From: Gloeothece verrucosa PCC 7822
GTDB lineage: Bacteria > Cyanobacteriota > Cyanobacteriia > Cyanobacteriales > Microcystaceae
DNA: 64,000 bases
NCBI RefSeq assembly: GCF_000147335.1
Contig: NC_014501.1
Coordinates: 5,386,501-5,450,500, forward strand
Direction: 5' to 3'
The notes under the pieces were generated by a model. The model was given only the letters and a program-made list of their open reading frames with translations, had not been told where the DNA came from and ran no database searches. The first letter of the stretch is position 1. The number at the start of each line of letters is the position of its first letter. The translations under genes were made by a program, and so were the position numbers. Positions 54,858-64,000 of the stretch are shown piece by piece.

Positions 54858-55007
54858 GTTCCAATGCTGCAACGGTAAGCACAGTTATTGGTGAGGATGT
54901 ATCAGGAAAATTTGAAGAGGAGTGTTAATTTTTGAGGGAAAATTGGGAATGCTAGTTAAGTATGTGCCCTGCCCTTCATATTGCTCATTAACTCAAAAAA
55001 TTAAATC

Positions 55008-55172
55008 ATGCCGTCAATTACTTTTGATTTGGAGACGGTTACACCCTTATTTTTAGCGGGTGCTAACCAAGAAGAAGCTGAGTTAAGACAATCAGTAATT
55101 AGTTTGTTGTTAATTATTAGTTTTATATTTTCTGGTAATGATTATGAAAATTATATCTTTTCTCGGCTTTAA
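55008..55172 (+). pseudogene. cmr1 N-terminal remnant
   Basis: ATG at 55008 to TAA at 55172, 54 codons. The first 27 residues (PSITFDLETVTPLFLAGANQ then EEAELR) match the start of Cmr1, the type III-B RAMP subunit that begins with TVTPLFLGGAD-like sequence. After AELR the sequence (QSVISLLLIISFIFSGND) has no resemblance and is AT-rich. A deletion junction therefore lies near 55088. The rest of cmr1 and presumably cmr2-cmr6 is gone, and the csx2-like gene starts at the end of this frame, overlapping it. Confidence 0.72.
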
Positions 55173-56385
55173 CACTTACAAAGAAACTACCTATATTAGC
55201 CCATTAGGTAATGCTCAATGGAAAACACCTTTTTTTCAAGAAGCGTTAGTTAAATTTTATCAGCCTAAAAGTCTCTATGTTTTGTTAACTAATACAGTAG
55301 AAACAGCTATACCGAAGGGAGCAAGCGAATCAAACTGGAATGCTTTACAAAAAAGATTACAAGGTAAAGTAGAACTGCAACCGATCTCTAATATTCCTGA
55401 ACAAAACCGTCCTGAAGATATATGGTTTATCTTTCAAAAAGTTACTGAATGTTTAGAAGATGGAGATGAAGTTATTTTTGATATTACTCATAGTTTTCGT
55501 TCTGTACCTATAGTAGCTTTAATTGCTGTTAGCTATATACGAGTAGTTCGCCAAGTCAAAATTAAGGGATTATTATATGGTGCATTTGAGGCGAGAAATC
55601 CGGAAACTGATGAAACCCCTACTTTTGATTTATTACCCATTGTTAGTTTATTAGAATGGACAACAGCAACAGACCAATTTTTAAAAACAGGCAATGCAGA
55701 AACATTAGCAAATTTATTACACAGTAGCAACCCTGAAACAGAAAACTTAGCAGAAAGTATTAAAGGAATAGCTCAAGGTTTGCATTTACTACGACCTATG
55801 GATGTCTTGCGGGAATCAGCTATATTGCCTGAGCGGATTAAAGAAGCAATACCTATTATTTCTCAATCTGTACCTCCCTTTGCTACTTTAATAGAGCGTG
55901 TGGAAAAAGATTATGGGAGTTTTGGTTTATCTAATCCTGAAGATTACGAAAATACCAATAATGCTAAAATCTCTTTGCTAAAACAACTAAAAATAATCGA
56001 ATGGTATGCAGAAAAAGAACAAATCATACAAGCTTTATCTCTCGCTCGTGAATGGTTGCCTTCTTTATTATGCTATCACTTTAAAATAGATCCGCAAGTC
56101 CATAAACCAAATAGAGAAGAAATGGACAGACTTTTAACCGGCGGCAAGAATAAAGAGGGTAAAGAATCATGCTATCGAGAGGAATTTAACAAGCTTGAAA
56201 ACAAAAAGACAACGCAGTTAAGAAGACTTTGGAACACACTTGCTAACTTACGAAATGATGCTCTACACGCGGGATTTCGAAAAAATCCTAAAAAAGCAAC
56301 AGAGATTATTAAAGAAACTCAAAAAATTATAGAAGAACTTAAAGCGATCGCAAAAGCTTGGGATTTAACTGATGAAGAGAATTAA
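55138..56385 (+). CDS. CARF-HEPN protein, Csx2/TIGR02221 family
   Basis: A 415-residue type III CRISPR effector. The N-terminal CARF domain (to about 190) has the ligand loop DITHSFRSVPIVAL (115-128) for binding a cyclic oligoadenylate. The C-terminal HEPN domain has the ribonuclease motif RNDALH (R372, H377). Binding of the messenger should activate RNA cleavage. It overlaps the cmr1 remnant. The start at 55144 (MKIISFLG) is equally likely; 55138 has two extra residues. An orphan here. Confidence 0.9.
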   Translation: MIMKIISFLGFNTYKETTYISPLGNAQWKTPFFQEALVKFYQPKSLYVLLTNTVETAIPKGASESNWNALQKRLQGKVELQPISNIPEQNRPEDIWFIFQKVTECLEDGDEVIFDITHSFRSVPIVALIAVSYIRVVRQVKIKGLLYGAFEARNPETDETPTFDLLPIVSLLEWTTATDQFLKTGNAETLANLLHSSNPETENLAESIKGIAQGLHLLRPMDVLRESAILPERIKEAIPIISQSVPPFATLIERVEKDYGSFGLSNPEDYENTNNAKISLLKQLKIIEWYAEKEQIIQALSLAREWLPSLLCYHFKIDPQVHKPNREEMDRLLTGGKNKEGKESCYREEFNKLENKKTTQLRRLWNTLANLRNDALHAGFRKNPKKATEIIKETQKIIEELKAIAKAWDLTDEEN

Positions 56386-56428
56386 CTCTAAAATTGTAGC
56401 TCAACTTTTATACATAACTTAAAATCTC

Positions 56429-56455
56429 GGTGGGTTACGCTGCCGCTAACCCACC
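56429..56455. terminator. GGTGGGTTA/TAACCCACC hairpin
   Basis: A perfect 9-bp stem with a 9-base loop between the CARF-HEPN gene and the convergent carotenoid oxygenase gene, likely serving both. Confidence 0.6.
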
Positions 56456-56500
56456 CTACAAATATCTACTGGTAACAGAGGGGTTGAAAAAGAGAGCTAA

Positions 56501-57976
56501 TTAAATAAAACTCTCAGGAGTCCATGAACCATGCAACCCGTAGGGAACATGATGTTTTAGATGAACTCGCGCTACAGGACCATCATTAATATTTTGCCCA
56601 TCAAATACTATTACATCTGAACGATGATGTTTACCATCATAAATCATCATTAGTATCCAGCCCTCATCTTCTGCTGTTGCATTGGGTTTAGGAATAAAAA
56701 GCGGCTCTCCGGCAAACCCATGAGGCGCAAATGAATAAAATTGACGTTCTCCGGTCTTTACATCCAGTTTTAAAAGTGCCTGTAAAGGCCCATTTTCCGT
56801 TCTATTATGAGCCGCACCGATAAACAAATAACGGTAAGAACGTCCCACTTTATCCGGATGAATGGTAGGAAATTCACAAGCTTGACTCTCGAACATTTCC
56901 TGAGAGACTGTATTATCTTTTAAGTTAAGCTTAAAGCGCCACAATTGCCCGGGATCTAAATCTTCAAAGATCACCTCTTTATAATTTAAATCCGGCTTAA
57001 CTTGAGGTAGAGACTGATAACAAATCGAGTCGAGATAAACCTGATCCCCAACTTCAAAAGCATTAATGTGATGAAACACGAAACCCGCAGAAACTTCAAA
57101 CACTTTCACCGCTTTATGAGGGGGCGTGCGAGGAATTAAAATAATGCGAGTGGGTTTATCAGCATTAAACTGAACACATTCCCCTGCACCCTTTAATCCA
57201 AAGACAAATGGCAAAGGATTAAAACTAACAGGATTTTGCAAAAAAATGCAGTAATTGGGAGTAATGGCAAAATCGTGAATAAAGCAAAACCCAGGGGTAA
57301 TATGGCTATAACGACGCAGTAACTTACCTTGAGAACTGATTTCAAACAGCGTAATTTTACTCGATAAACCCGGTTGAATAGAGAAGTTAACCAGACAGGG
57401 TTTACCGCCATCTAATTGACAACTGGGATCGACCCAAGGATGCGCCCCGAAAGCTTCCCGAGGTTTTAAAATGCCATCAAGGTCGTCGATTCCTAGGGTA
57501 TCTAAGTTCTGAGGATTAAGACGGTAGGGTTCGGCGGCTTCCCAAAGTGCCAATAGTCTGTCTCCCCAGTAAATTACATTAGTATTAGCGATTTTTTTAA
57601 AGTTTATATCAAAGATATTATTGAGCCATCCTCCGGGTTTTTCTGTGCCGAAAACCCCTCGGTAAAGTAATTTGCCGGCTTTTTTTTCTTGGACATAGCC
57701 TTCGGTTTGCACAAAACGGTTACGAAAGTGAACTCGCCCATTTTTGAAGGTAATCGCGCACACCATCCCGTCGCCATCAAAAGGATGTTTTACGGGTGTA
57801 CCGTTAATGTCTAATAAACCTGGACCATTGCGAAAGAAAGTCCCTTGTAATTCGGAGGGGATTTCTCCTTCTATATTGTCTACCCAATAGTCATATTCAT
57901 TGGGTTGGGAATCATAGCCTTTTTTCCATTCATCTTGACTATAAGGCTTGTCTGTTGTTTTTTCTCGGATTAACAT
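56501..57976 (-). CDS. carotenoid cleavage oxygenase family protein
   Basis: A 491-residue RPE65/ACO-type enzyme that cleaves carotenoids or apocarotenoids with molecular oxygen. Iron ligands are the conserved His, visible in FGAHPWVDP, FIHDFAITPNY, FHHINAFE and GLHGSWTP. Four acidic second-shell residues also appear in place. Substrate uncertain. Related cyanobacterial enzymes make retinal from apocarotenals. Confidence 0.9.
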   Translation of the reverse strand: MLIREKTTDKPYSQDEWKKGYDSQPNEYDYWVDNIEGEIPSELQGTFFRNGPGLLDINGTPVKHPFDGDGMVCAITFKNGRVHFRNRFVQTEGYVQEKKAGKLLYRGVFGTEKPGGWLNNIFDINFKKIANTNVIYWGDRLLALWEAAEPYRLNPQNLDTLGIDDLDGILKPREAFGAHPWVDPSCQLDGGKPCLVNFSIQPGLSSKITLFEISSQGKLLRRYSHITPGFCFIHDFAITPNYCIFLQNPVSFNPLPFVFGLKGAGECVQFNADKPTRIILIPRTPPHKAVKVFEVSAGFVFHHINAFEVGDQVYLDSICYQSLPQVKPDLNYKEVIFEDLDPGQLWRFKLNLKDNTVSQEMFESQACEFPTIHPDKVGRSYRYLFIGAAHNRTENGPLQALLKLDVKTGERQFYSFAPHGFAGEPLFIPKPNATAEDEGWILMMIYDGKHHRSDVIVFDGQNINDGPVARVHLKHHVPYGLHGSWTPESFI

Positions 57977-58024
57977 ATTATCTCTGGTGAATGATTAAAG
58001 TTGATGACTGTTAACTGTTAACAA

Positions 58025-59464
58025 TTAGGGTGTGGTTTCCTCTGCCGCAAATTCAGGTACAAGTTCAGGAATATAGCTTTGTTCCACCGTTGAACCGGGA
58101 GCATGATGTTCAAAAGCTTCTGCGGGACCAAAAGTATAAAGTTGTCGGGCTTGTGCTTGGGGATCTTCTGCCGGCAACCAGTTAATTAGAGGAAGAGGTA
58201 AAAGGGTGGATAAATTGGTAATGAGGACTAAAAGCCAAAGTTTGTCAAAATTGGTTTCTGTTACTCCGAATAAATGGGTTAATAAGGCTCCTAATTCATT
58301 AGACACTAACCCAGATAAATTGGAAATAGACATTAAAAGGGCAAACATCGTCGCTTCGATACCGGCTGGACAAAGACGGGCGCAAAGCACTAAAACGGGC
58401 ATAAAAGCAATTTTTCCCATCACTGAGAGAATAATACTATCACCAATACTAAACCAGTGATCGTCAATTCCTATCGCTCGGTTGGCATGAGTGACGAGCA
58501 ATAGGCTAGTCATCCCCAAAACCGTTGAAATGACAATACTCCAACCTAAAATGACTCGAAAAGAAACCGTTTTTAGGTAACGTTGATAAATCCAAACTCC
58601 TAGCAAAGATGCAATACTGGTAACCAGATTTACTCGCCCTAAAAATTCTGGTTCAAAACCAAGTTCATTAGTGGTAAAAAAGAAAAATGCTGAGTCAGCA
58701 CTGGGAGTTGATTGCCAAATAAAAATAAATAAGATGGGAAGCAAAATGACTTTTTGAGTTACTGCGCCCCACAATTGTTGAACCTGCTGTTTTAAAGTTA
58801 GGCTTTGGTCTTGTGTTTGAGAAGATTTCGAGTTAACTTTTTCTTCTAAAATAAACCAAGCCATTCCTGTCACCAGCAGAGGAAAAATAGCCGTTATGGC
58901 AAAAACTTCACGGTTACTGAAGTGTTCGAGTAACCAGCCGCTAAAGTAGGCGGTAATGAGTCCTCCCATCGCTGAGACGGCCCACATTAAAGATTGTAAT
59001 GAGCCAGCTTTACCTAAAGATTCTTCTCTGGCACGTTCTACCACTAATGAGTCAGCGATGACATCGCTAATGGCTACTGACAGAGAGGCCATGAGGATAG
59101 CGAGGGCTGTTTGCCAAGTGGTATGGACCACCGTTGCTAAGGCCAGCCAAGATAAAGTGCCTAAGATCCCTGAAAGAATCAGATAGGGACGACGACGATA
59201 ACCTAAAATCGGTAAACCATCCGAGAGAAACCCAAACACGGGTTTGATTACCCAGGGAAGCGCCGAAACTCCGAGCAGTGCCGCCATTTGGGCTGGACTG
59301 AGGCCAAGCTCATCTTTGACAAAGAAGCTAACTGCTAAACGGGCTAAACCTAAAATTCCCTGTACAAAGTAAACGCTCAGAATGGCGAATAGTTCAAGGC
59401 TTGGTTCGTTGCCGAATAGTAATGAATCTTTAAAGGCTCGTTTCAAAGAGGGGGATATCAGCAT
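58025..59464 (-). CDS. BT1/folate-biopterin family MFS transporter
   Basis: 479 residues with about 12 membrane helices and the BT1-family features: an N-terminal FGNEPSLELFAILSVYFVQGILGLARLAVSFFV helix, KDELGLSPAQMAALLG and PWVIKPVFGFLSDG. Plant and cyanobacterial members carry folate; the substrate here is inferred from the family. Confidence 0.88.
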   Translation of the reverse strand: MLISPSLKRAFKDSLLFGNEPSLELFAILSVYFVQGILGLARLAVSFFVKDELGLSPAQMAALLGVSALPWVIKPVFGFLSDGLPILGYRRRPYLILSGILGTLSWLALATVVHTTWQTALAILMASLSVAISDVIADSLVVERAREESLGKAGSLQSLMWAVSAMGGLITAYFSGWLLEHFSNREVFAITAIFPLLVTGMAWFILEEKVNSKSSQTQDQSLTLKQQVQQLWGAVTQKVILLPILFIFIWQSTPSADSAFFFFTTNELGFEPEFLGRVNLVTSIASLLGVWIYQRYLKTVSFRVILGWSIVISTVLGMTSLLLVTHANRAIGIDDHWFSIGDSIILSVMGKIAFMPVLVLCARLCPAGIEATMFALLMSISNLSGLVSNELGALLTHLFGVTETNFDKLWLLVLITNLSTLLPLPLINWLPAEDPQAQARQLYTFGPAEAFEHHAPGSTVEQSYIPELVPEFAAEETTP

Positions 59465-59627
59465 GAAGTTTCATAACATTTTACTTCTTTTTATACTATA
59501 GAGAAACTTGAAGGTTTTGGTCAGAGCAGAAAAAAGCTAAAAATGAAACAGCCCTGAGAACTGTTTTATCCTCGGACAAAAATTTCCGTGAGGGGGGGTG
59601 GCAAGGAAAAAACCGAGAAAACTTTAC

Positions 59628-62600
59628 TTACCATCGTGTTTCGTATCTAACTGTTACTTCATCGGTGAAATAATCATAAGAAATCCGCACTCGAGTACCG
59701 TCTTTTAATTTATAACCGGTTTGTATAAGCGGAACAATTTGTACCCGTTCTAAGCCTAAATTTGACTTGAACCAAGCTGATGCCCAACTATTTAAATCAA
59801 AAACTTCTTGCTGTAAAAAGGGAGCTAATGTCACTGCAAATTGAGGGATTCCTATCTCGAGAAGTTGGGCGGAATTTTGTTGTTGTAAAGATTCTGAAAC
59901 CGGAGAAAAGGAACGATTAAATAAAACATTTATTTCATTTTGAGTTAAGGGAGGACTGCTACTGATCGTGATAATGGGAGATTTCAGTAATTGAAGGTCT
60001 GATGCAGTATTAACAAAAGCCGCCACCCGCAGACAATCTGTTAGTTGTTGACTTATTTCTGGGATGACTGTTGGATTAACTGGCAGGGATGTTTCTTTAT
60101 TACTTTCAAATTGACAAGCTTTTTCTACTGTTTCTGTGATGGTGTATAACTGTTCCGCTTGCCCTTGAATAGTAAGGGTTATCTCTACGGATTTTTTTCG
60201 ATTACTTTTGGTAATATCATCACTAATTTCATTATTAGTATTGGCCACAATAGCTGTATCCCACAAAAAGGTTTTTAATTGCAAGTCTAAATAAGGATTA
60301 AATAACCCCTTATCAGGCAGGAAATTCAAAGTATTTTCATACTGACTAGCTAAGAATATATCGGTGGTTAAAATATACACTTTGCCTCGTTTAAGATAGA
60401 TTTTACCACTGGGTTTAACATTGGCTAAACTGTCTAAATTTCCTTGTAAATTCAATTGCCCACCGACCTCAAACTGATATTGAGGTAATTGTTGATTTTG
60501 GATAAGTTTAATGTCCTCTAAAACAATCTGTAAATTGTCTAGTTGGGGTGGTTTAATAATATATTTTGGAGCAGTAATATTTCCTGCCCACTGCTCATAA
60601 ACTGGCGATATAATTTTCTTTTTTTGCGGCAATTGAGCTAAAAATATTTTCCCATTGGTAAACCGAATTTGTCCTCCTATAATGGGACGAATAGCCGAGC
60701 CAGTAATCTTTATATCTGTGTTAACTGTACCTAAATAACGGTCTTTATAGTCTAGTTTACCATCCACCAGGGTAATTTTTAGAGGGTTTTGATTGTTGGC
60801 TAAGGGTTCAAATAGGGGGAAAATTCCTGTGATGTCAACTTGAGTGTCTAAAATATTTCCTTGTAATTGTTTAGCTTCTAAATATTGATTATTAAAGGTA
60901 AGTTGACCGTTAAAAATTAAGGGACGCGGAAGAGTGGAGGTTTGAATGGTAGCATTATTTAAATTAATTTCTCCCTTACTTTTTAAATCGTAGAGCTTAA
61001 ATTCTTCGCTCAGATCTATACGTCCAGTGGTGCTTAAGTTCACTTCGGCTTCACCCCCAACCCAATTTAATTGCCCTTGAGTAAATAGATCAATCAGGGT
61101 GATAGCTTCTGTGGTCAATTTGAGATTTAATTCTAGATGATCGTTTCTTTTGGGTTCTACAGGATAAGGGACACTAGCATAAATTTTAATGGCAGAGGAA
61201 TCTGTTGTATTTAGGGTGAAACGTTGATTACTATAACGCAGATTGCCTTCTATAGGAAGATTTAGTGTACGACCATTTAAAATCCCTTCATTAAAAGCAA
61301 AATTAGTCACGATTTCAGGGTTTAAGGGATTTCCTTGTAAAACTCCTTGAGCGTTTATTTCGCCACTGAGATCAAGCGGAGGTTTAAAGAAGTATCTGAG
61401 TAAGTCTAGAGAGAGGTTATCTACTTTGAATGTTGAGTCTTGAAAATTCCATTTTGTCTTGTCTTGTCTTAAGTTAGCATTAAGAGTCATGGCGGCTGTG
61501 CCAATTTTGGATAAATAATTGATTTGTATTTGACCGTTTTCTAAGTGACCTTTTAGCGATATTTCTTCAATGGGTAATGTCTGAGGTTCCTGAATGACTA
61601 ATCCTACAGGCTCAACAAAATTCAGATAGGCGGGTTTAGGAAACCATACCCATTTTTTTCCTTCAAATTCTAAGTTAAGTTCAGGATTTTCTAAGGTTCC
61701 AGCTAAGGTGATTTCGGCTTCAAATTTTCCTTGTAAATCTAAATTCGGTCTAATTAAACCGGCTTCTATTTTAGCCGCTTGTTCCCGAATTTTTTGTTCG
61801 CTTTCTCTTAACTGTGTGATTTGTTGTGAAACGGGAGCATTAGCATTTCCAATAGCATAGGGTTGAAGTTGTGTTGTGGTAGCGGCTCTATTGGGTTGTG
61901 TTGAATTAGAATCAAGTAAGCTGACTAAATGGGTTGCACCGAGCAAGTCTTGAATATTACCTTGATTAATCTGTAGTTTACCTTGCAGTGCTTGAGTATT
62001 CACATCAAAACTTGCCCCAACTTGATAGCGGGTTTTGCCAATTAGAACGTTGGATGCTCTTAATTTAGCCAAACCCTTGTTATAGACTATTTCGGTTTCA
62101 AAAGATTCTACGCCAATATTTCCTATACTGGGTTTTTCAATATTTAGATTTCCGATGCCGCTTAAAGTAAATAAATTAAATTCTACATTAGCATCTACCT
62201 TTCCGGACACTATGGCAGGTATTCCTAACGTTTTTATCGGCGTAATTTGCAAGAGTTCTAAAGGAAAGTCTTGCAAGTCAGCAATAAAATTTTCTCCCTG
62301 TCGTTTTCCTCGAATTTTGGCAGGGTTTTCTGTATTATAGCTTTGCACTACTTCAAAGGAGTTGGGAATATAGGGAACAAGACAGCCTTTTTGAGAACAA
62401 CGTTCTAAGGTAAACGCAAATACGTCTTTTTTGCCTTTTAAATCGAGAGATATTTGTTTTTGAACAGAGATAAAGAGGGGACCGCTTAGACGAGGTTCAA
62501 AATAGCGTTTATTAATACTTAAATTAGTTAGTTCGGCATTGCCAACCAGTTGTATATTTTCTAAGGGTTTGCTGGCGGTTAACAGATTTTTTCCTATTAA

Positions 62601-64000
62601 ACGACCTTTAAAATAAGTTTTGCCGCTTATACTAGACTGTTCTAATAATAATTCTCTCTGAATGGGAATTTGAGAAATTAATTCATCTAAAGGGACAAGA
62701 CTTTTTAAATTAGAACTATACTCTATATTGAGGTTAACATTCGCATCGGGTAAAGTAGAGAGATTTGCTAGAATTATATTTCCATTCGCTTTAATATTTT
62801 GTCCTTCTACCTGGATGGATACGGTTTTGGCTTGTATGGGTATGGTAGTATTGCCCGCTATAAGATCATCTAGGTTTCCTGAAAGAGCAATTTTAGCATC
62901 AATGGGAGGGCAAGAGCTTTCTATGGGGGGACAAAAAGAGGTATTAGGGATATTTAAAGCTAAGATTTCCGTTTGCCATTGATTGTTATTTAACTGGGTT
63001 TTAGCGTTAATTTTGTTATCAGCTATGTTGAGTTGAGTATCGGCTTTAATGTTCAGGTCTTGATAAGAGTTTTTTCGCCTTTCTTTGGTCAAGTTTAAAA
63101 TGGATAAAAAAGAAGTTATTTGCCCGGCTACCTGAATTTTACTGCGACTTAAGCTGACGGGAATGGTTAAGTTAGGCAGAAAAGGAGATAGGGCTATTTT
63201 TTCTGTTGTTATATCAGCGTTGACTATTCCGTCATTTAAAGTGCTTTTAACGAAAACGGGACGGTTATCTAAGAGTAATTCTAGATTAGCTGTAAGATTA
63301 AGCGGCTTAAATTTATCTTTTCTATCGGTTAACAGTTGAGCAATGGAACCCGAAAAAGCGGCGCGAGTTTGTGAGATTTTCACCGGCAAGGGTAAGTCTT
63401 TTAAAAATGGATTTAAAGCGAGTTGAAAAAAGCTAACGGTTCCGTTAATATTCCCTTTTTTTAATTGGCTGCTTAAAACAACCGTTGCGCCCCCAACTTT
63501 TAATGATAAGTCAGCCATTCCACTCAGATTTGCTAGTTCTAATTGATTCAAGGTTCCTAATAATTGGATATTGGCTCTGTCTAAAGCTATTGTAGGAGTT
63601 AAACTAAAAGAATTAGCGGTTATGTCAGTTTGCCATAGATTGGTTTTTAAATTTCCTAACCCCGTTAAGGTGACTTTTCCTTCAGAGGTTTTTAATTCAG
63701 TATGGCGAACAATTAAGCTTTTATTGGCAATTAACAATTCTCCTTGTCCAGAGATATCATTAACTGATGCTACAGTGGTATTGGGGAGTTGCCATTGCAA
63801 CAAGGCTTGAGGGCTTTTCAAAGTGCCTGTTATCTGTACTTTTGCTTTTAGATTGGCTATGCTAGTTTCTAAAGGAAGTTTATAATAAACATTGATGAGT
63901 TTTTCACTGGGTAAATTGGCATTCAAAGTAAATTTGACCGGAATTTTAGCCAAGTCAAAAGCTTTTGGCTGATGGATATATTTTTGACCTTCGGTTTGAA
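59628..64000 (-). CDS. TamB/DUF490 translocation and assembly protein, N-terminus beyond the window
   Basis: Over 1,450 residues, open to the window edge (the apparent TTG start at 63953 is internal; residues before it, e.g. QTEGQKYIHQPKAF, are in frame). It is a long beta-helical AsmA/TamB protein (repeated NLNIE- and LTGTLENPE-like segments) ending in the DUF490 C-terminal domain with RVQIVPLIQTGYKLKDGTRVR. In Gram-negatives such proteins span the periplasm and bridge to the outer membrane, moving lipid or aiding outer-membrane protein assembly; here role follows from family. Confidence 0.88.
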   Translation of the reverse strand, partial: QTEGQKYIHQPKAFDLAKIPVKFTLNANLPSEKLINVYYKLPLETSIANLKAKVQITGTLKSPQALLQWQLPNTTVASVNDISGQGELLIANKSLIVRHTELKTSEGKVTLTGLGNLKTNLWQTDITANSFSLTPTIALDRANIQLLGTLNQLELANLSGMADLSLKVGGATVVLSSQLKKGNINGTVSFFQLALNPFLKDLPLPVKISQTRAAFSGSIAQLLTDRKDKFKPLNLTANLELLLDNRPVFVKSTLNDGIVNADITTEKIALSPFLPNLTIPVSLSRSKIQVAGQITSFLSILNLTKERRKNSYQDLNIKADTQLNIADNKINAKTQLNNNQWQTEILALNIPNTSFCPPIESSCPPIDAKIALSGNLDDLIAGNTTIPIQAKTVSIQVEGQNIKANGNIILANLSTLPDANVNLNIEYSSNLKSLVPLDELISQIPIQRELLLEQSSISGKTYFKGRLIGKNLLTASKPLENIQLVGNAELTNLSINKRYFEPRLSGPLFISVQKQISLDLKGKKDVFAFTLERCSQKGCLVPYIPNSFEVVQSYNTENPAKIRGKRQGENFIADLQDFPLELLQITPIKTLGIPAIVSGKVDANVEFNLFTLSGIGNLNIEKPSIGNIGVESFETEIVYNKGLAKLRASNVLIGKTRYQVGASFDVNTQALQGKLQINQGNIQDLLGATHLVSLLDSNSTQPNRAATTTQLQPYAIGNANAPVSQQITQLRESEQKIREQAAKIEAGLIRPNLDLQGKFEAEITLAGTLENPELNLEFEGKKWVWFPKPAYLNFVEPVGLVIQEPQTLPIEEISLKGHLENGQIQINYLSKIGTAAMTLNANLRQDKTKWNFQDSTFKVDNLSLDLLRYFFKPPLDLSGEINAQGVLQGNPLNPEIVTNFAFNEGILNGRTLNLPIEGNLRYSNQRFTLNTTDSSAIKIYASVPYPVEPKRNDHLELNLKLTTEAITLIDLFTQGQLNWVGGEAEVNLSTTGRIDLSEEFKLYDLKSKGEINLNNATIQTSTLPRPLIFNGQLTFNNQYLEAKQLQGNILDTQVDITGIFPLFEPLANNQNPLKITLVDGKLDYKDRYLGTVNTDIKITGSAIRPIIGGQIRFTNGKIFLAQLPQKKKIISPVYEQWAGNITAPKYIIKPPQLDNLQIVLEDIKLIQNQQLPQYQFEVGGQLNLQGNLDSLANVKPSGKIYLKRGKVYILTTDIFLASQYENTLNFLPDKGLFNPYLDLQLKTFLWDTAIVANTNNEISDDITKSNRKKSVEITLTIQGQAEQLYTITETVEKACQFESNKETSLPVNPTVIPEISQQLTDCLRVAAFVNTASDLQLLKSPIITISSSPPLTQNEINVLFNRSFSPVSESLQQQNSAQLLEIGIPQFAVTLAPFLQQEVFDLNSWASAWFKSNLGLERVQIVPLIQTGYKLKDGTRVRISYDYFTDEVTVRYETRW

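Noticed and set aside
54552..56500. A CRISPR array near csx3
   Set aside because: No repeat-spacer pattern was found in the spacers around csx3, the cmr1 remnant or the CARF-HEPN gene.

Overview
The window is cyanobacterial chromosome. It carries psaA, two copies of psaB, psaE and a photosystem I accumulation factor, a 6S RNA gene, eight HIP1 octamers (GCGATCGC), xisH/xisI and Uma2 genes, and many short tandem repeats. The modest GC content and gene set suggest a unicellular Gloeothece/Cyanothece-type organism; that placement is inference.

Layout. 1-2.4 kb: a response regulator cut by the window edge, then two tandem periplasmic alpha-carbonic anhydrases. 2.7-5.6 kb: a head-to-tail set of Uma2 nuclease, an unlisted 57-residue ORF and a Rad50/DndD-like ATPase. 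5.7-9.6 kb: hemC, leuA and a ribokinase-like gene. 9.6-15.3 kb: ATP-grasp ligase, type IV pilin-like protein, GHL10 hydrolase, zinc-ribbon protein and SDR. 15.4-20.9 kb: three M16 peptidases around a long non-coding region with 6S RNA, then a fructosamine-kinase-like gene. 21-26.5 kb: coiled-coil membrane protein, purH, DUF937 protein, PSI accumulation factor, J-domain protein, DUF3143 protein. 26.9-36.9 kb: aminotransferase, UspA, histidine kinase, O-antigen ligase, GH10 xylanase, small membrane protein, and xisI with a frameshifted xisH. 36.9-47 kb: mutM-psaE, two small membrane genes, then psaA-psaB-psaB' on the minus strand. 47.4-54.3 kb: lipoprotein, secreted protein, IS630-like HTH protein, murD, SMI1/KNR4, DinB, cupin, DUF4870. 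54.5-56.4 kb: csx3, a truncated cmr1 and a CARF-HEPN gene, the remains of a type III-B CRISPR locus. 56.5-64 kb: carotenoid oxygenase, BT1 transporter, and a TamB-like gene running off the edge.

Themes. Photosystem I genes dominate the centre. The second psaB is nearly identical to the first except for short patches that change six residues, among them W341 to I and C345 to A in a motif I recall as invariant; the pattern looks like gene conversion that spared selected islands. The most system-like unexplained loci are the Uma2/57-aa/ATPase set and the csx3/CARF-HEPN set, which keeps its accessory signalling genes although its effector complex is missing. Short repeats of several families sit at gene ends and in two places supply stop or start codons.
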